A stretch of 9,579 bases of DNA, from assembly GCA_038321545.1 (NCBI GenBank), contig JBBQFB010000154.1, forward strand, positions 1 to 9,579. The letters are read 5' to 3'. The notes under the pieces were generated by a model. It searched no databases. It worked only from the letters and a program-made list of their open reading frames with translations, and had not been told where the DNA came from. This document shows, one piece after another, positions 6,281 through 9,579 of this stretch. Numbering within the stretch: position 1 is the stretch's first letter; the number at the start of each line of letters is the position of its first letter. Both the position numbers and the translations under genes were made by a program. The stretch is from VFJZ01 sp038321545. Lineage in GTDB: Bacteria > Actinomycetota > Thermoleophilia > Gaiellales > F1-60-MAGs149.

Positions 6281-6691
6281 CTACCGGCCCACGCCGAGCG
6301 CCCGCGCTACGCCGCCGAGGATGCCGTTCACGAACGTCGCGGCCTCGGGAGACGCGTAGCGCTTCGTCAGCCGTACTGCCTCGTCGATGGCGACCGAGGC
6401 CGGCACGTCGGGCTTCTCGGCCAGCTCGAGCACCGCGATCCGCAGCGCGGCCCGCTCGATCGCCGCGATCCGGTCGACCGACCAGTTCTTGGCGTGGTCG
6501 GCGATCAACAGGTCGAGCCGGCCGGGATCCTCCAGCACGGCCTCCACGAGCTCCTGGGCGTACGGCGGCACCGGGGAACGCGCGTCGGCCTCGTAGGCCG
6601 CGTACAGCTCGGACAGCTCGTGGCCGGTCACGTCCTGCTGGTAGAGGAGCACGAGCGCGACGCGCCGCGCCTGCCGCCGCGACGCGCTCAT
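6281..6691 (-). CDS. nusB: Transcription antitermination factor NusB
   Basis: A 136-residue all-helical RNA-binding protein of the NusB family. NusB with NusE (ribosomal S10) binds boxA RNA and supports rRNA antitermination. It starts MSASRRQARRVALVLLYQQDV, the usual Arg-rich N-terminus followed by the A-LLYQ helix. Later motifs are NWSVDRIAAIERAALRIAVLEL (69-90), VPASVAIDEAVRLTKRY (97-112) and the C-terminal ATFVNGILGGVAR (118-130), all typical. I start at the ATG at 6691, because a longer reading frame extends far into the Asp23-family gene and has no NusB-like sequence. The ATG overlaps the preceding stop as ATGA. No Shine-Dalgarno sequence is obvious, so translation probably depends on coupling. 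The TAG stop is 9 bases before the next gene. Confidence 0.95.
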   Translation of the reverse strand: MSASRRQARRVALVLLYQQDVTGHELSELYAAYEADARSPVPPYAQELVEAVLEDPGRLDLLIADHAKNWSVDRIAAIERAALRIAVLELAEKPDVPASVAIDEAVRLTKRYASPEAATFVNGILGGVARALGVGR

Positions 6692-7013
6692 CGCGTCACC
6701 GCGACGACCTCGACGTCGACGCCGTCGACCTCGAGACCGGTGAGCCTGCGCAGCGTTGCCGTCACCTGACGCTGGACGCCGCGCGCCGCGTCGGGCAGCA
6801 CGGCGCCGTAGCGGCAGGCGATCTCGATGCGTGCGCGCACGCGGTCGCCCTCCACCTCGACGTGCGCGCCCCGGCCGCGCGGACGTGCGAACCGGCCGCT
6901 GGCGACCTCGACGCCGTCGACCAGCCGCGCGGCAGCCGCGGCGGCGGCGTCGAGCGCCTCCTGCGTGATCGCGTAGGTGAGCTGCCCCTCGACGCGGCGG
7001 TACGGGTGCTCGC

Positions 7014-7017
<4 letters not shown>
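6688..7017 (-). CDS. Asp23/Gls24 family envelope-stress/alkaline-shock protein (YqhY-like)
   Basis: A 109-residue protein with the Asp23/Gls24 (DUF322) pattern: an N-terminal YRRVEGQLTYAITQEAL, a middle VEVEGDRVRARIEIACRYG strand pair, a helix with VQRQVTATLRRLTGLEV and a final strand VDVEVVAV. No signal peptide or membrane segment is visible. The ATG at 7017 overlaps the accC stop (ATGA) and its own TGA overlaps the nusB ATG (again ATGA). The position between accC and nusB is the same as that of yqhY in Bacillus, where loss of the protein is linked to compensating mutations in acetyl-CoA carboxylase genes. From family knowledge and position I infer a role in controlling carboxylase activity or lipid balance; the biochemical function is not known from sequence. 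Family assignment is fairly secure, function is not. Confidence 0.85.
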
Positions 7018-8371
<1,354 letters not shown>

Positions 8372-8375
<4 letters not shown>

Positions 8376-9579
8376 GGCTCCAGCTCGAACAGCGGCTGGC
8401 CGAACTCGACCGCCGTGCCATCCTCGACCAGGACCTTGGAGATCACCCCGGCGTGCTCGGACTTCAGCTCGTTGAACAGCTTCATGGCCTCCAGCAGGCA
8501 CAGCGGCTGTCCGACCGCGATGGTGTCGCCGACCACGACGAACGGCGGCTCGCCGGGCGCGGGCGCGCGGTAGAAGTTGCCGACGATCGGGCTCTCGATG
8601 GCGACGCCGGCCGGTGCCGCGACCGGAGCCGGAGCGGCGGCGGGTGCAGCGGCGGCAGCGACCGGCACGACGACGTGGTCCTCCTGCTTGCGCACCGTGA
8701 TGCGGGTGCCGCCGTCCTCGACGGTCAGCTCGCCGGCACCGGAGTCCTCGAGGATCTCGACGAGGCGGCGCACGCGCTCCGCCTCGCCGGCGTCGGCCGT
8801 GCGGGCGATGGCGGCGTTCGGGAAGTCGCGGCCGCGGACGCGCTCGATCAGCGCGCGGGCGTCGTCGCCGAACAGCGCGACGAGGCACAGCTCCTCCTCG
8901 GAGCTCGCGATGCCGTCGGCCTGGGCGCGGGCGACGTCGAGGCCGGGCACCTCGATCTCGCCGCGGGCCGGTTCCTGCGCGCGGGCCGCCGCGATGGCGG
9001 CCTCGGAGATGGTGCCGGGCGTCTGGCCCCACTCGCCGAGCACGAGCTGGCGCATCTCCTCGGTCATCGACGTCCAGCGCTGGCCGGACAACACGTGGTC
9101 GACCGCCTGGCGCACGATCAGCGTGCCGACGGGCGAGGCGGTCGGCGGGAAGCCGATCTCCTCGCGGACGACGTGGAACTCCTCCAGCACCTCGCTCAGC
9201 CGGTCGGACGCGTCGAGGTGCGTCAGCCGGCGCTCGAGGTTTGCGATCAGGCCCGAGTTGACGCGGTTCAGCGCCGCCAGCAGCGACACGTGCGGCGAGA
9301 CGCGCGGCACCGCCGAACCGGAGCCGAGGAGCTCGTCGATCGTGGTCGCGATCTCCCACGCCCGGTCGAGATCGAGGCCGGGGTCGCCGCCGACGCCGGC
9401 GAGGGCCTGCGAGAACAGCTCGGCGCTGGCGCGGTAGGCGCCGATGGCGACCGGATAGGCGGCGGTCGCGACCGGGTCGGCGCCGGCGCGGGCCGCCTCC
9501 AGCGAGACCGCCAGCGCGGTGCCGCCGGGCCCCTGGCAGTAGAGGCCGACGGGCACGCCGGCGGCCTCGTGCAGGCGCT
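8372..9579 (-). CDS. Carboxyltransferase-like domain fused to AccB-type biotin carboxyl carrier (5' end outside window)
   Basis: The frame stays open to the window edge, so the N-terminus is missing; residues are counted from the GTG at 9556, which is probably internal. Residues 1-240 follow the second half of OadA / transcarboxylase 5S: an AEAGAD-like segment, the GLDLDRAWEIA stretch, DRLSEVLEEF, the VLSGQRW-type motif and a final LVALF segment. Residues 258-290 resemble the N-terminal helix-strand of AccB. An Ala/Pro linker follows (about 297-317), then an AccB-type biotinyl domain (320-394) with EAMK; the biotinylated Lys is residue 359 (codon 8480-8482). The family's metal-binding HxH is replaced by YCQ (residues 6-8), and PGGMxTNL by NSGLIANL (100-107). 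The carrier would be carboxylated by AccC, whose GTG start overlaps this stop (GTGA). By inference it is a subunit of acetyl-CoA carboxylase or a related biotin enzyme; activity of the carboxyltransferase domain is doubtful. Confidence 0.88.

Noticed and set aside
8376..9359. Upstream extension of the accC frame to 9359
   Set aside because: It runs through the carrier gene in another frame and gives Arg/Gly/Pro-rich sequence; the GTG at 8375 starts exactly at the conserved IRRVLVANRGE.

Overview
This is a GC-rich (roughly 70%) window from a bacterial chromosome. Every convincing gene lies on the minus strand, so the biological reading direction is from base 9579 down to base 1. It is a housekeeping region rather than a mobile one. 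I see no transposase, integrase, phage gene, tRNA, rRNA or CRISPR array. The first half in reading order (biotin carrier, accC, Asp23-family gene, nusB, small helical protein, ispA) follows the Bacillus-type order accB-accC-yqhY-nusB-xseB-ispA. The second half (tlyA, nadK, recN, then pyrG) follows the actinobacterial order tlyA-nadK-recN-(steA-mctB)-pyrG. That mixture, with GTG starts and high GC, suggests a deep-branching actinobacterium such as Thermoleophilia. The lineage is an inference; no marker gene here proves it.

Layout in transcription order. (1) 9579-8372: 3' part of a gene fusing a carboxyltransferase-like domain (OadA / transcarboxylase 5S type) to an AccB-type biotin carrier. 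(2) 8375-7014: accC, biotin carboxylase. (3) 7017-6688: Asp23/Gls24-family protein. (4) 6691-6281: nusB. (5) 6271-6059: 70-residue helical protein in the usual xseB position. (6) 6062-5178: short-chain polyprenyl diphosphate synthase (ispA type). (7) 5135-4596: GNAT acetyltransferase, in the position where dxs often lies. (8) 4548-3688: tlyA. (9) about 3704-2844: nadK. (10) 2844-1183: recN. (11) 1182-796: a 387-bp non-coding gap with a diverged 65-bp direct repeat and several palindromes. (12) 795-109: cyclase / kynurenine-formamidase-like metal hydrolase. (13) 54-1: the first 18 codons of pyrG (CTP synthase).

Most neighbours overlap by 1, 4 or 17 bases (GTGA, ATGA or TGATG junctions), so the region probably behaves as one or two translationally coupled operons: 9579-5178 and 4548-1183, with the acetyltransferase set between them by gaps of 42 and 47 bases. 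The genes serve biotin-dependent carboxylation (probably acetyl-CoA carboxylase and fatty acid synthesis), transcription antitermination, isoprenoid chain elongation, rRNA methylation, NADP supply, DNA repair and CTP synthesis.

The most striking observation is in the biotin protein. Its carboxyltransferase domain keeps the family fold signature but has Tyr and Gln where the two metal-binding His residues of the HxH motif should be, and Ala where the catalytic Thr/Ser should be. It looks like a catalytically dead 'pseudo-carboxyltransferase' fused to the carrier. The second most interesting item is the diverged repeat pair in the recN-cyclase gap.
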